From Cliona cf. orientalis (lineage: Eukaryota; Porifera; Demospongiae; Clionaida; Clionaidae), in contig OZ005694.1 of assembly GCA_963930775.1 (NCBI GenBank), positions 11,238,899-11,302,898 on the forward strand: 64,000 bases of DNA. Reading direction: 5' to 3'. The translations under genes and the position numbers were made by a program. Under the pieces are notes generated by a model, which saw only the letters and a list, made by a program, of their open reading frames with translations, did no database searches and had not been told where the DNA came from. This document shows, one piece after another, positions 1-18,309 of the stretch (positions are counted from its first letter, which is position 1; each line of letters starts with the position of its first letter).

Positions 1-1666
1 CTATGACTGCAAGACCCTCATCTGCCGAGACTGCGTCGTTAAAGATCATCGAGACCATGAGTACGAGTTCGTGAAGAAAGCAGCTCCTGAAACTAAGAAG
101 AAGCTAATGGAGCACCTGACACCTCTCTGTGAGGTCCAGGCTGGGATACAAGGTGCTGTTAGAAATGTCGAAGAAGCAAAAGCTGAGATTGTTGCGATGG
201 ATGAGTCAATGACTACTTCCATCAAGCAATCGTTCCAAGAGCTTCGAGATATTCTCGACGAGCGAGAGAAAGAGCTGTTAGCAGAAACAGCTGCCACTAT
301 AGAGAAGAAGATGAACAACCTCACCGTGCAGCAGAAGAAATTGGAGATGAGTTCAGGCACCATCCAGAGCCTCGTGGAGTTTGTCAAGAGAAGTGTTGAG
401 AATGCAACAGATGAAGAACTGATGACCATCCACAAACAAATGATGACCAGGATCAGTGAGGAGACAGAGAAACAGCAGAAGGCTAATACTGAGCTTACTC
501 CCGTGGAAAAAGCTGATAAGGTGGTGATCATTGGATTAACGAATGATCTAAAGAAGCAGTGTCAAGAAAAGGCCAGCATTGTGAGTCTGCCAATGAATAT
601 TGCTGTTGAAAACACCAAGGCTGTTCATATTGTGGGTCAAAGGTCACAACTTATTTTTCGCCTTACCTCTCAAGATGGTAGGTCATTTAAGAGTCCCAGT
701 GTAAAAGCCATCATTAAGTCCAAAGTGGATGGTTCTTGCATAGAGGCAGGAGCAGTTTGCACCCAGCAAGGCACCTGCCAGATAGAGTTCACCCCAACAG
801 TGAGAGGTCGACACCAGCTGGAGGTGATGTACAACGACAAGCCTGTGTTGAGAGAACCAGTTCAGGTATTTGTGAAGATCCCACCCACCATGCTGGGAGA
901 ACCAATTAGGAGCTTCCATGTTGGAGGAACAATTAAGTTTGTTTCCCTGAGTTTGTCAGAAGAGATAGTGGTTACTGTGGGTAAAGAAATTGTAGTATTC
1001 GATCAAAGTGGCAAAACACTATACTCTATCTCAAATGAAAAGCTAACAAGCCCCCAAGGAGTAGCAGTAAGTGAATCTGGCATCTTTGTTGTGGACTCTG
1101 GTAGCAACTCTTTGTTGAAGTTTGACAAGACTGGGAAGCTGTTGAAATCAATAGGAGAAAAAGGAAGTGGAGAAGGACAATTCAATGGTCCATATGGATT
1201 GACTGTTGCTGGTGATGAAGTGATTGTGTGTGATGGACTCAATTGTCGACTGCAAGTGTTCACATCTGACCTTGTGTTTGTTCGACAGTTTGGATCAGAA
1301 GGCACTGGCAATGGACAGTTCATGCTTCCAATTGATGTCACACACGATACAGATAGCAGAAATCTGTATATCAGTGACTATTTCGGTCACCGTGTTCAAA
1401 TCTTCACAATGCAAGGGAAGTATCTTCGTTGTTTTGTGGCTGAAGGTGACATTACCTTCCCCACTGGAATTGCTACTGATGGAGAGTTAGTGTACATTGC
1501 AGAGTCAAGGGGGCTACTACAAATAATTATTTATCACAAGAATGGTGATGAAGTGTGTTCATTTCCAATCATTGACAAGAGTGATGATGTCTGGGGTGTA
1601 GCTCTTGACCAAGATAGATTTATTTATGTATGTGATCATAGCAACAGCCAAGTGATAATATTCTAA
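1..1666 (+). CDS. TRIM-NHL E3 ubiquitin ligase, copy 1 (5' end outside window)
   Basis: The frame is open from the first bases to the stop at 1666, so the gene continues to the left of the window. What is present is the end of B-box 2 (CYDCKTLIC, DHRDHEYEF), a long charged coiled coil, a filamin-type Ig domain (ending VQVFVKIPPTML) and a C-terminal NHL beta-propeller with repeats of the type NGPYGLTV. This order matches the TRIM2/TRIM3/TRIM71 class, in which RING and B-boxes carry ubiquitin-ligase function and the NHL propeller binds protein or RNA. No intron is seen. It is a close paralogue of the complete gene at 3634-5835, with the two stops 4169 bases apart. Differences cluster in the propeller. 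It looks intact as far as it can be read. The exact vertebrate orthologue cannot be assigned because such genes expand independently in invertebrates. Confidence 0.88.
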   Translation, partial: YDCKTLICRDCVVKDHRDHEYEFVKKAAPETKKKLMEHLTPLCEVQAGIQGAVRNVEEAKAEIVAMDESMTTSIKQSFQELRDILDEREKELLAETAATIEKKMNNLTVQQKKLEMSSGTIQSLVEFVKRSVENATDEELMTIHKQMMTRISEETEKQQKANTELTPVEKADKVVIIGLTNDLKKQCQEKASIVSLPMNIAVENTKAVHIVGQRSQLIFRLTSQDGRSFKSPSVKAIIKSKVDGSCIEAGAVCTQQGTCQIEFTPTVRGRHQLEVMYNDKPVLREPVQVFVKIPPTMLGEPIRSFHVGGTIKFVSLSLSEEIVVTVGKEIVVFDQSGKTLYSISNEKLTSPQGVAVSESGIFVVDSGSNSLLKFDKTGKLLKSIGEKGSGEGQFNGPYGLTVAGDEVIVCDGLNCRLQVFTSDLVFVRQFGSEGTGNGQFMLPIDVTHDTDSRNLYISDYFGHRVQIFTMQGKYLRCFVAEGDITFPTGIATDGELVYIAESRGLLQIIIYHKNGDEVCSFPIIDKSDDVWGVALDQDRFIYVCDHSNSQVIIF

Positions 1667-1759
1667 CGCAGTATAATAGTAAAACAATGTCATAATTGTG
1701 TAGCATTTATTGTGGTGTAAGATAATTACACAAATTAAAAAATTTTACCCTAACACAAT

Positions 1760-3205
1760 AATTACATAGAATGACTTTGATATATAGAGCATTGCAGTTC
1801 TTCACACAACAGGTATACGTAGTTTGCTGAGTATGGTTCCCTACGCCCACTCACTCTCCTCCGACAGACTAACCACAGAACAGCCACGCCCACCGCTAGA
1901 CCACCAAACACTAGAACATTGTTTGAACCATCACTGCCGTCGTCATAGTAACCAGCAGCTACGGGGTCAATGGGGTCACGGAGGCAGAGAGAGGGTTCTT
2001 TGGATGGAATATGTTCCCCGGGGAGGACGAGTTGAGGGGGTGTGACAACACCCACTTCGACTGGGGACACGAGGGAAGGGACCGGAAGTGGGCGTGGCTT
2101 GTGGGATCCAGGACATGAGAGTAGTGATGCAGTCGGTTTCCTATAAATATCAAGTATGAGAGTGATATCAATAGTTTTTGTGTGTGCGCTCAACTGCCCA
2201 CTAATAGTCAAGAATTATTTTGTCAATAGCGCTAGAGATGATGTCTAGTTTAATTTGATCATCCCCACTCACTGTCCATGTGTTGTGGCAGAGCTGTTGG
2301 GTGGTCCCTGACCTGCTCACTGGCTGTGAAGGGAGGCGGAGACACTGAACTAGTCGCATACTTTAGCAGAGCATCGAGCAGCCAGAAGCAGTCCCTCTGC
2401 ATGTGAGCGCTGTCCAGGCAGTTTGAGTCACCGTAGACGACGACCCTCCCCCCTCCCTCCCCCGGAGTGGAGTGGAGACCAAGAACTGGAACATTGGAGA
2501 TCACGCTACTGCTCCCAGTCACGACCTCTGAACCTACAACCATCACAGTGTGAGGGTGAGTGTGTGATTAAGGGGCTATCAATTACATGAACCACTATTA
2601 TGTAAATTTGGCAGTTTGGCGGTCTACATTACAATCGCCAAATTAAAATCCACCAAAATTTCCTATACTCGCATATACATGTATGGCAATCCTGTACCGA
2701 ACCATCAATATTCCTGCAATAGTGATTTTGGGTTCAACCGCCAACTTTAATTCCCGCCAATATTTCCGGCTATACAGTATTTGAGTGTGGGAGACGTAAC
2801 ATTACTGCTGACTCGGCTAATTCAGCACACTGATTAGCCACTAATACAATTATTGTGAATGTATGAGCTGATATTATATTAAGTTTTTAATATACTTCTC
2901 CATTACCTTGGTCGTTGAGGTCCCTTGCAATGACCACGCCCCCTCCAGCCACCGTGCGATGCTTGTTCCCGATGCATAGCTGATCTTGTGATCTGCTAGC
3001 TCGAACTCTCCCTCCAGCACCTCACTGCTGAGGGCCACGCCCCACACAGAGAGGAGATGATTCAGAGCCGGAATGTTGGCTCCGCCTAACAATGGAGGGC
3101 CCGGGGGGGGCATTATTTATATAATAAACACAGAACAAAGAAACACTCATGAAATCTCTTGCATAGACCTACATGTACATGTACCCGTGTTGGGCATCCA
3201 CCACT
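1760..3205 (-). pseudogene. Truncated duplicate of the MBTPS1 3' end (exons 14 part to 17)
   Basis: Four blocks match the last exons of the MBTPS1 gene at 5957-7812. They are the transmembrane-tail exon (about 1760-2149), the exon with VVVYGDSNCLD (about 2277-2538), the exon beginning [16 protein letters not shown] (about 2913-3095), and only some 20 bases of the next exon (about 3182-3205). There is no protease domain and no promoter. In the last exon it lacks 10 bases relative to the intact gene (about 1975-1985), which shifts the frame before the membrane segment. The sequence FGGLAVGVAVLWLVC is therefore read only in another frame. It is a dead passenger of the tandem duplication, and its splice sites are partly preserved. 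Antisense transcription against TRIM-NHL copy 1 is possible but not shown. Confidence 0.85.
2600..2779. mobile_element. MITE-like element, TACCGTATAGCCGG family (copy A)
   Basis: This is a non-coding sequence rich in GGCGG/CCGCC blocks. It aligns in the same orientation with 9259-9431 and inverted with 28422-28638. The right end CCGGCTATACAGTA is clear. The left end is degraded or truncated. It is absent at the matching place in the right duplication copy (near 6745), so it moved in after the duplication or was lost there. Confidence 0.65.
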
Positions 3206-3633
3206 AAAAATTAATAGTCTTAATTACATGTGAAGCATTTCATAGCTTCTTGTTGGAATCCTCTCTTTCACACAAATCATGTCACGGTATTAAACTTAAA
3301 GGACACAATCGCACCTACTTATGCTCCTATTAATTAAAAGACTAAAGATTAATGATTGTCTCACCTCCTTAATGGCTCTGGAGAGAGTCTACCCAGCGAG
3401 AGAGAAGACCAGATCTCAGGGACAAGCTGTCAAGATGTCAAGCCCATTTACTGATATAGCTCCCAGTTTCATTCCCATACTCCATGCTCATCGCAGGATG
3501 CGGTTCCTTTGTTCTCGGTGTGTCGTTACAAGTCCAGGCAAATATTAAACTGTCAAATATTCACCCAGATTGCTAAATCATCGAAAATAGACACTTGCGA
3601 CATTGTTCAAGTTGAAGCTGCGACGCGCACGCG
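3206..3633. other. Spacer and probable promoter/5' UTR of TRIM-NHL copy 2
   Basis: This lies between the duplication breakpoint at about 3205 and the TRIM-NHL start at 3634. It is AT-rich to about 3350 and more GC-rich nearer the gene, with CpG-containing sequence just before the ATG (GACGCGCACGCG). A 75-codon open frame at 3321-3548 resembles nothing I recognise and is not supported as a gene. No repeat or RNA gene was recognised. Confidence 0.5.
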
Positions 3634-5835
3634 ATGGCGACAGGCGGAGAAGCCAGACAAAAAGGAATGGAGGAGCTGGAGCAAGAGGTCACGTGCCCCG
3701 TCTGCCAGGACCACTTCCAAGAGCCCAAGATCCTTCCCTGCCTTCACTACTACTGCAAGGGATGTATCGAGGCGCTGGCCAAGAGAGCAGGTGGCCCCAA
3801 CCAACCCTTCCCCTGCCCGGAGTGTCGCACCCCCACCCTCCTACCTCAAGGCGACTCTGACCAGCTGCAAACTGCCTTCTTTATCGACCGAATGAAAGAG
3901 GTCCATGCTAAACTGGAGAAGGTGGAGGGAAAAGTGGAGGCCAAATGTGAGTTGTGCTCTGGGGGCGTGGCCACTGCTTTTTGCCGACAATGTGCTGAGT
4001 TTATCTGCGAAAAATGCAAGGAGTCCCACGAGCGAATGAAGATGTTTGCAGGGCATAAGGTATCTACTTTGACAGAGCTGAAAGAGGGCGGAGCTAAAAC
4101 GATCGTTATGGCCAAGTCAGCCCCGCCTCCAACTTGCAAAGTCCATGAGGAGCAAGCCAAGATCTACTGCTATGACTGCAAGACCCTCATCTGCCAAGAC
4201 TGTGTCGTTAAAGATCATCGAGACCACGAGTACGAGTTTGTGAAGAAAGCTGCTCCTGAAGCTAAGAAAAAGCTAATGGAGCACCTGACACCTCTCTGTG
4301 AGGTCCAGGCAGGGATACAAGGTGCTGTTAGAAATGTCGAAGGAGCAAAAGCTGAAATTATTGCGATGGATGAGTCAATGACTACTTCAATCAAGCAATC
4401 GTTCCAAGAGCTTCAAGATATTCTAGACAAGCGAGAGAAAGAGCTGTTAGCAGAAACAGCTGCCACTGTGGAGAAGAAGATGAATAACCTCACCGTGCAG
4501 CAGAAGAAATTGGAGATGAGTTCAGGCACCATCCAGAGCCTCATGGAGTTTGTCGAGAGAAGCGTTGAGAATGCAACGGATGAAGAACTGATGACCTTCC
4601 ACACCCAAATGATGACCAGGATCAGCGAGGAGACAGAGAAACAGCAGAAGGCTAATACCGAGCTTGCCCCAGTGGAAATAGCTGATAAGGCGGTAATCAT
4701 AGAAGTAGCAAGTGACCTGAAGAAGCAGTGTCAAGAGAAGGCCGGTATTGTGAGTCTGCTGATGAATATTGCTGTTGAAAACGCCCAGGCCGTTTATGTC
4801 CTGGGTCAAAGGTCACAGCTTATTTTTCGCCTTACCTCTCAAGATGGTAGGCCAGTTACATGTCCTACTCCCACTGTAAAAGCAGTCATTAAATCCAAAG
4901 TGGATGGTTCTTGCATAGAGGCAGGAGTGGTTTGCACCAAGGAAGGCACCTATCAGATAGAGTTCACCCCAACAGTGAGAGGTCGACACCAGCTGGAGGT
5001 GATGTACAACGACCAGCCTGTATTAAGAGAGCCAGTTCAGATATTTGTGAAGATTCCTCCCACCATGCTGGGACAACCAGTTAGAAGCTTCAAGGTTGGA
5101 GGATATGCGAAATTTGTTTCCCTGAGTTTGTCAGAAGAGATAGTGGTTACTGCGGGTAAAGAAATTGTAGTATTTGATCAAAGTGGCAAAACACTATACT
5201 CCATCTCAAATAAAAAGCTAATAGATCCCGAAGGAGTAGCAGTAGGTGAATCTGGCATCTTTGTTACAGACTATGGTAGCAACTCTTTGTTCAAGTTTGA
5301 CAAGACTGGCAAGCTGTTGAAATCAGTTGGAGGAAGAGGAAATGGAAATGGACAGTTCTATTGTCCATTTGGATTGACTGTTGCTGGTGATGAAGTGATT
5401 GTGTGTGATGGACTCAACTGTCGACTGCAAGTGTTCACCTCTGACCTTGTATTTGTTCGGCAGTTAGGATCACATGGCTCTGGCAATGGACAGTTCAGGT
5501 TTCCAGTTGGTGTCACACAATATCATGTTAAAGATGGCAGAAATCTGTACATTAGTGATAATATAAATAACCGTGTTCAAGTCTTTACTATGCAAGGAAA
5601 GTATCTCCGTTGTCTTGTGACTAAAGGTGATATTACCAACCCCACTGGAATTGCTATCGACGGAGAGCTAGTGTACATTGCACAACAAAGTGGACTACTA
5701 CATATTTATCGCAAGAATGGTGAGAAAGTGTGCTCATTTCCAACCAAGAGTGATGGTCTTTGGGGTGTAGCTGTTGACCAAGATGGATTTATTTATGTAT
5801 GTGATAATGTCAACAGGCAAGTGATAATATTCTAA
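3634..5835 (+). CDS. TRIM-NHL E3 ubiquitin ligase, copy 2 (complete, 733 aa)
   Basis: A single-exon gene with every domain of the TRIM-NHL class. The RING is C3HC4 with Cys21, Cys24, Cys36, His38, Cys41, Cys44, Cys61 and Cys64. B-box 1 is near residues 103-135 and B-box 2 near 168-200 (CKVHEEQAKIYCYDC). A coiled coil spans about 205-330, a filamin/Ig domain about 385-470, and an NHL propeller about 480-733 ending in RQVIIF. The family ubiquitinates targets or represses mRNAs in the cytoplasm, with the propeller choosing the partner. The ATG sits eleven codons before the first conserved RING region, a typical spacing. The 3' end converges on MBTPS1 with only about 120 bases between stop codons. 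It is a tandem paralogue of the gene at 1-1666. Substrate and vertebrate orthology are unknown. Confidence 0.93.
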   Translation: MATGGEARQKGMEELEQEVTCPVCQDHFQEPKILPCLHYYCKGCIEALAKRAGGPNQPFPCPECRTPTLLPQGDSDQLQTAFFIDRMKEVHAKLEKVEGKVEAKCELCSGGVATAFCRQCAEFICEKCKESHERMKMFAGHKVSTLTELKEGGAKTIVMAKSAPPPTCKVHEEQAKIYCYDCKTLICQDCVVKDHRDHEYEFVKKAAPEAKKKLMEHLTPLCEVQAGIQGAVRNVEGAKAEIIAMDESMTTSIKQSFQELQDILDKREKELLAETAATVEKKMNNLTVQQKKLEMSSGTIQSLMEFVERSVENATDEELMTFHTQMMTRISEETEKQQKANTELAPVEIADKAVIIEVASDLKKQCQEKAGIVSLLMNIAVENAQAVYVLGQRSQLIFRLTSQDGRPVTCPTPTVKAVIKSKVDGSCIEAGVVCTKEGTYQIEFTPTVRGRHQLEVMYNDQPVLREPVQIFVKIPPTMLGQPVRSFKVGGYAKFVSLSLSEEIVVTAGKEIVVFDQSGKTLYSISNKKLIDPEGVAVGESGIFVTDYGSNSLFKFDKTGKLLKSVGGRGNGNGQFYCPFGLTVAGDEVIVCDGLNCRLQVFTSDLVFVRQLGSHGSGNGQFRFPVGVTQYHVKDGRNLYISDNINNRVQVFTMQGKYLRCLVTKGDITNPTGIAIDGELVYIAQQSGLLHIYRKNGEKVCSFPTKSDGLWGVAVDQDGFIYVCDNVNRQVIIF

Positions 5836-5956
5836 TGCAATACATGATTGTGAGCATTAATCATTTATTTGTTTTGGTGGAAGATAGTTACATAAATTTA
5901 AATTTACCCTAACACAATAATTACATGGAATGACTTTGATAGAGCACTACAGTTCT

Positions 5957-13745
<7,789 letters not shown>

Positions 13746-14133
13746 TATCAACACAAGATCTTCAACAGATACGCTACAAATCACTCTAGAACAGAGAAAA
13801 ATAGACATCACAAACACTCAGATTCTGGTCAACGTATCCTCCTTTTGATACGTGATCAACGAGCGATCGATCGTTTCTCTAGACTTGATAGGCTTTCTAG
13901 GCGTGCACAGCTACTATATGGCAACTTACTTCTCTTTAGGCTTCACAGGAGAGCTTCTACGAGTCGCTAGCACAAGGAACACATTCTTTCAAACCTGCCT
14001 TTGTCATCACACCACGAAGATTTTTCACTTGCGGATACACACAATTACGAATATTTAGATAAGTGGTCGCTGTTACAAATTTTCATGCACCCACTGGTTC
14101 GAATAATTAGAACACACATCCATCGTCGTGAAA
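13746..14133. promoter_or_regulatory. Bidirectional promoter region, MBTPS1 / SOD
   Basis: There are 388 bases between the MBTPS1 start codon (minus) and the SOD start codon (plus). The region must hold both promoters and both 5' UTRs. No clear TATA box was picked out. Short open frames here look like chance. Confidence 0.6.
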
Positions 14134-15285
14134 ATGGAGCTATTCTTGATGCATCTATTGCTCGTCTTTGGCTTTATCTCCTTCGCCGCAGGTCAACATG
14201 AGTCATTGGAGTTGTTAGTGCATACCCTGGAGGAGTATCCGCTGCCAAACCTTCCCTTTGGCTACGAGGATCTAGAGCCGTTCCTGGACACGCCCACTCT
14301 CCAGGTCCACCATCTTGGCCATCACAGAGCCTACACTGACAAGATGAACGCTGCACTGCAACAGTGGAGGGAGAAGGTGAGAGGAGAGGGAGATGGGATA
14401 AGTCTTGGTGACATGTCTGTCACTCAGATCTTCAGCATTTGTGCATAATTTTACATGATTTTAGGACGTAGCTAGCTCCCAGCCCCTCCTACAAAAATTT
14501 GGAGTGATGTTGAAAAATAATGTTAATATCCATAATTATATAGATCTATGAATATTTTCCATAGTACCACTATATCGACTATATTACTGTCATAATATAG
14601 CATTCAATGTCGTGTAAATAATAGGCTGTAATAATAATATTTTTTATCCCTTTCTGCTTGCAGGAGCCTGACTCTGGACTGGCTCATTCTCCCATCATCA
14701 AAATCCTTAGTCAGCTCGATGATGTTCCAGATCAGTGGCGCACTGCTCTACGCAACAACGGGGGAGGATTTGCCAATCACATATTCTACTGGAACAGCAT
14801 GTGCAGTGCCGAGGGCATAGAGTCTCACCGACCAGCGGGAAAGCTAGCTGATGACATCGCCAAGGCTTTTGGAAATTTTGATGAGTTCAAGAGGGAATTT
14901 GACCGAGCTGGTGGAACGCTGTTTGGCTCGGGGTACGTGTGGCTGGTGGAGAGTAGGGAGGGCTCACTCTCTGTCATCACCACGCAGAATCAGGTATGCA
15001 TAATGTAAGTTTAAATTTTGGGATTTTCCCTTTTACTAGGGAGGACATTTTTAAAAATAAAATTTTTTATTGTATCTACTGCAGGACTGCCCTGTGAGCG
15101 ATGACCTTTACCCCCTGCTGGTGATGGACGTCTGGGAGCACGCCTACTACCTCAAGCACCAGAACAAGAGGTCAGAGTACATCTCGGACTGGTGGAATGT
15201 CATCTGCTGGGAGCAGGTTGACAACCTCCGACACTTTTGGTGGCAATTCAGGGGAACACATACCAACAAACATTCTGAACTATAA
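14134..15285 (+). CDS. Iron/manganese superoxide dismutase with N-terminal signal peptide
   Basis: It dismutates superoxide to peroxide and oxygen. Exons are 14134-14376, 14664-14993 and 15085-15285, with clean GT-AG junctions. Expected metal ligands are present: His in the [15 protein letters not shown] region, His in [10 protein letters not shown], and Asp and His in [10 protein letters not shown]. The family signature FGSGYVWLV is also there. The N-terminus [20 protein letters not shown] is strongly hydrophobic, with little positive charge. It looks like a secretory signal and not the basic mitochondrial presequence of animal SOD2. Mature length (about 230 residues) suits the family. Mn versus Fe preference cannot be settled by eye. 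The 3' neighbour region has no recognised gene for over 4 kb. Confidence 0.92.
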
Positions 15286-15900
15286 TTTATAAACACTATT
15301 AATAGTCTTGCGCATATTATAATTTATGTAATTAAAAGTTAAGTTGATTTAATTAAGTTAACCATATTATTATGCAGTGACAGGATGATGATGACAATCA
15401 CGCATGCGCACTATAGGGCTAGGCGGGGGGGCCGGGGGGGTACCTGCAGCTGCGTGCGGTGGGAACAAGTGTGCGCGTGCAACAGTTTGTAAGTAATTAT
15501 GTCTAGGCCCTCCTTCTTTACTATCAGCACGACCACTGGCCAATCAGATCATTTCACATGTGCCGTGTGCACAGGCTGGCGCCTTTTGAATTCCATATTG
15601 TTCTGCAGATCAGTCCAGTTGTGATTTCTTCTTCTCACGAAAGCTGTTTGTGGACGAGTTACAGAGCTAGCTGGAATATCTTCAGGATTCATCGTGCGCG
15701 TTTCAAGATACAGGCAGAGAGAGACAGATGGTCGGGATGGCGATGCGATTTGTCGAGTCGATGGATGGTGTTTGATCGCGTGGAGCTATCTGAATGGAGA
15801 CGAGGAATTTTAAACGATAAGTTGCACTTTTTTTTTATTGTTGCATCGCGCGTTTGAATCGGGGGTGGGAAATTCTAGTCCAGGCCCGTGCTAGGCTCAC
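15286..15900. other. Intergenic: SOD 3' flank and CpG-containing upstream region
   Basis: AT-rich to about 15390, then GC-rich with G runs (15425-15440) and several CGCG sites up to 15900. This suggests a promoter for a plus-strand transcript starting somewhere in 15500-15850. A 99-codon open frame at 15558-15857 has no recognised similarity. Confidence 0.4.
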
Positions 15901-16343
15901 CATGGCACCGTTCTATTCGGATCATAATGCAATTAATGGCGAGTCTGGAGGACCCGGCATAGACACGTTAGACAAGTCTAAGGTATCTATGCCCCCTTGT
16001 ACGTGAAAGATAGGTTGTTATTAATTCTTTTCTCGCGAGCCGTGCCTTTTCCGATATTTTCAAGTGTTGGATAGTTGCAAATGTGCCTGGCCCGCATACT
16101 TGCAACTAATTCCATAGGCTAGGATGTTGCCAGATTTTTGCCGCAAAATACATGCCTGGCCCGCATGTCTTCTGCGACTTTAGGTGGTACGACTCGAGTG
16201 AGAAGGGAATTGATGGCTCGCGTAGTTCCGTTGAGTTCGCTGTGATATGTATTGAGAGTATCACCAGCTTATGCTGGGGTGGTAGTTCCCGGGCTGCCAT
16301 TCCTGGTGTATGTCTGGCTCTTGTGCAGGGCAGTCGTTCTCGC

Positions 16344-16363
16344 AAAAAAAAAAAAAAAAAAAA
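16344..16363. repeat. Poly-A tract
   Basis: Twenty A in a row in otherwise GC-rich sequence. It might be the tail of a retrotransposed insert, but no body or target duplication was identified. Confidence 0.8.
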
Positions 16364-17644
16364 TCACTTGCATTTGCAATTGAACGGGAGGGAAAAGGGT
16401 CTGGGGGGTGTAGCTAGGTTAGTGGTTGCGTTGTCCTCGAGTGATTTCAACTCACGAGGCACACGGTTCGCCTTCGGGTGTTCCGGAGTCCTTCGGGGCG
16501 ATGTCTGTGTCTGTGGTGGGGAATAGCCTTAATGCCAGTCCACTCCATCCATAGTGTTCTAATACTGCGGATGGAGTGGTCTGGCACCATGGCTGTTTGG
16601 TCAGCAGCAGGCAGACGCTAGTGATGGGTTGAGGTCATTCAAGGCAACTGCGACTTAGAAACCCTTTTTGCATTGACTAAGAAATATTAGTTGTATTAAA
16701 GTTATTTACTCTTTCTCCTCTCTCGTTTCTGCAGGTTTTCGATGCCTGCAGAAGCGAGAACACTTCAAGGACACGTCTCTCTACCGGCAGCAGCAGCTAA
16801 TAAGCCATCTCTTCCATCAACAGCCATGCAGTTGTGAGTGAGTGGATGGTTCATTCTGGTCACTCTCATCCTCCTCCTGCTGCTGCAGCATGTTTTATCT
16901 TTCAATGCAGCAACAGTTTCTAGATGGTTTTAACTTGCATCAAGGAATGCAAATTAAAATCAATTTGTGCATTTTCAGCTTTAAATTGCATTTTAAAATG
17001 CAAACTAAAAAATTTAATAGTACAATTTGCACATGTTATGCATGCAATCTCCACTATTTTGTCCGGTCAACAGTGAAATATTTTCCCCCAAGAACAAGTT
17101 GAGTTGCTTTTTCTCCTTCTCCTTGGCTTCATGCAGGAAAGTGATTGAATATCGCCTTCTTGTGTGTATGTACAATTTATTATTATTATTTTAATCTGCC
17201 ATTTAGCTATCGGGTGAGATCAAGCATCCCACAAGATGGAAGAATTTTCCCCCTCAGGACAGTGACTTGTTTTAATTTTTCAGCATGCTCACTTTTTACC
17301 ATCTTTTCTTAATTTTGCACATGCTGTTCGAGCCAGCATACAAGTCGACCGATTTACAGGTACACTAGAATATTTCAAGATTTCAGGAAAACCCCCTCTC
17401 CCTCCCTTTCCTTTGGTCTTCCATGCCAGCAAGGGAAGTCATTGGCTAGTAATTTTCATGGATATTTTTTACCTCTATTTTAATTTTGCCCGAGTAGTCA
17501 CAGAGAGAGAGAGACAATGGAAATTGGTTAGGAAAATTTTGTATTTGTGTTGTCTGATGCGCATGTGTCTAGTTATCCCAACAGTGCCAGGGCTGTCAAC
17601 CAGATACAGTTTCCTTAAGTTAAGCCTTTCTATTTTCTGCATCT

Positions 17645-18185
17645 TCAATATGCTGGCCCCTGGTCATCTTCAAGTATCGATATCGTCCACCCTTCACTAC
17701 CAATGGCATTCGATGGATATAGGGGTGAGCCCCCTCTCCCCACATCATTGGTGCTGTGCCTCTTTAATAATAGCCTCGTCGCTACCAATCACACTCGAAG
17801 GAAAGAGCCGAGCCCCTGGTCATCAAAAGCATCGATATTTCTTGATCCTCAAAGAGCTTTGTTAACTGATCATGAAAAGGGAGAGCCCCCGTCATTTTGA
17901 AGCCTCGAAACTCCCTTCACCTTTGAAAGTATTGCTACCATTGCATTCAAGAGGGGAGAGCCCCCAAGCATTGTCATTTTCCCAGTGCTTTTGATTACAG
18001 CCTCGCAATCGATAAAAAAGGGGTGAGCCCCCAGGCATTGACATTGTTCTCCTTGGCCAATCACAATCACAATCAATTCAGAAAGGAGAGAGCCCCCCAA
18101 GCATCAACATTGTTCTCCTCAGCCAATCATAATCGATACAGAAAGGAGAGAGCCCCCAAGCATCCATATTCTTTGACATTCTCAA
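17645..18185. repeat. Degenerate tandem array, GAGAGCCCCCAAGCATC core
   Basis: At least seven units of about 60-80 bases share a core RGRGAGCCCC. Cores lie near 17725, 17805, 17881, 17957, 18024, 18088 and 18150. Later units also share CATTGACATTGTTCTCC, a CCAATCA stretch and ATCGATA. The last three units are the most alike, with spacing 62-65. No coding frame is preserved across units. Confidence 0.75.
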
Positions 18186-18309
18186 CATGGATGATCCTGT
18201 ACCAAGGACAGACTTGACTTGGTTGCAAGGTACATAGTATTGTATTGCCATATGTGCAACCTCTGGTGTTCCATTCTCCAGCTGTGAAGTTCAATGTGTT
18301 CAGTTCTAG

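Larger units (their letters stand above)
1..3205. repeat. Tandem segmental duplication, left copy
   Basis: This block matches 4170-7812 in direct orientation. It covers the TRIM-NHL gene, the short convergent spacer and the last exons of MBTPS1. The right edge is sharp: the match ends after the bases GGCATCCACCACT at about 3205, which in the right copy lie inside MBTPS1 exon 14. The left edge lies outside the window. Each copy carries an insertion the other lacks: a TACCGTA-type element at about 2600-2779 here, and a 445-base element at 6813-7257 in the right copy. Confidence 0.88.

Noticed and set aside
1224-1490. Alternate-frame ORF inside TRIM-NHL copy 1
   Set aside because: It overlaps the strongly conserved NHL coding frame. 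It is a shadow.
3321-3548. 75-codon plus-strand frame upstream of TRIM-NHL copy 2
   Set aside because: No similarity recognised, no supporting splice pattern, and it lies where the promoter and 5' UTR are expected.
14090-14110. GGTTCGAA-like motif considered as a tRNA T arm
   Set aside because: No acceptor stem, D arm or anticodon arm fits around it, and it lies just before the SOD start codon.
16344-16363. Poly-A run considered as the tail of a SINE or processed copy
   Set aside because: No body with promoter boxes, no matching gene copy and no target duplication could be identified.
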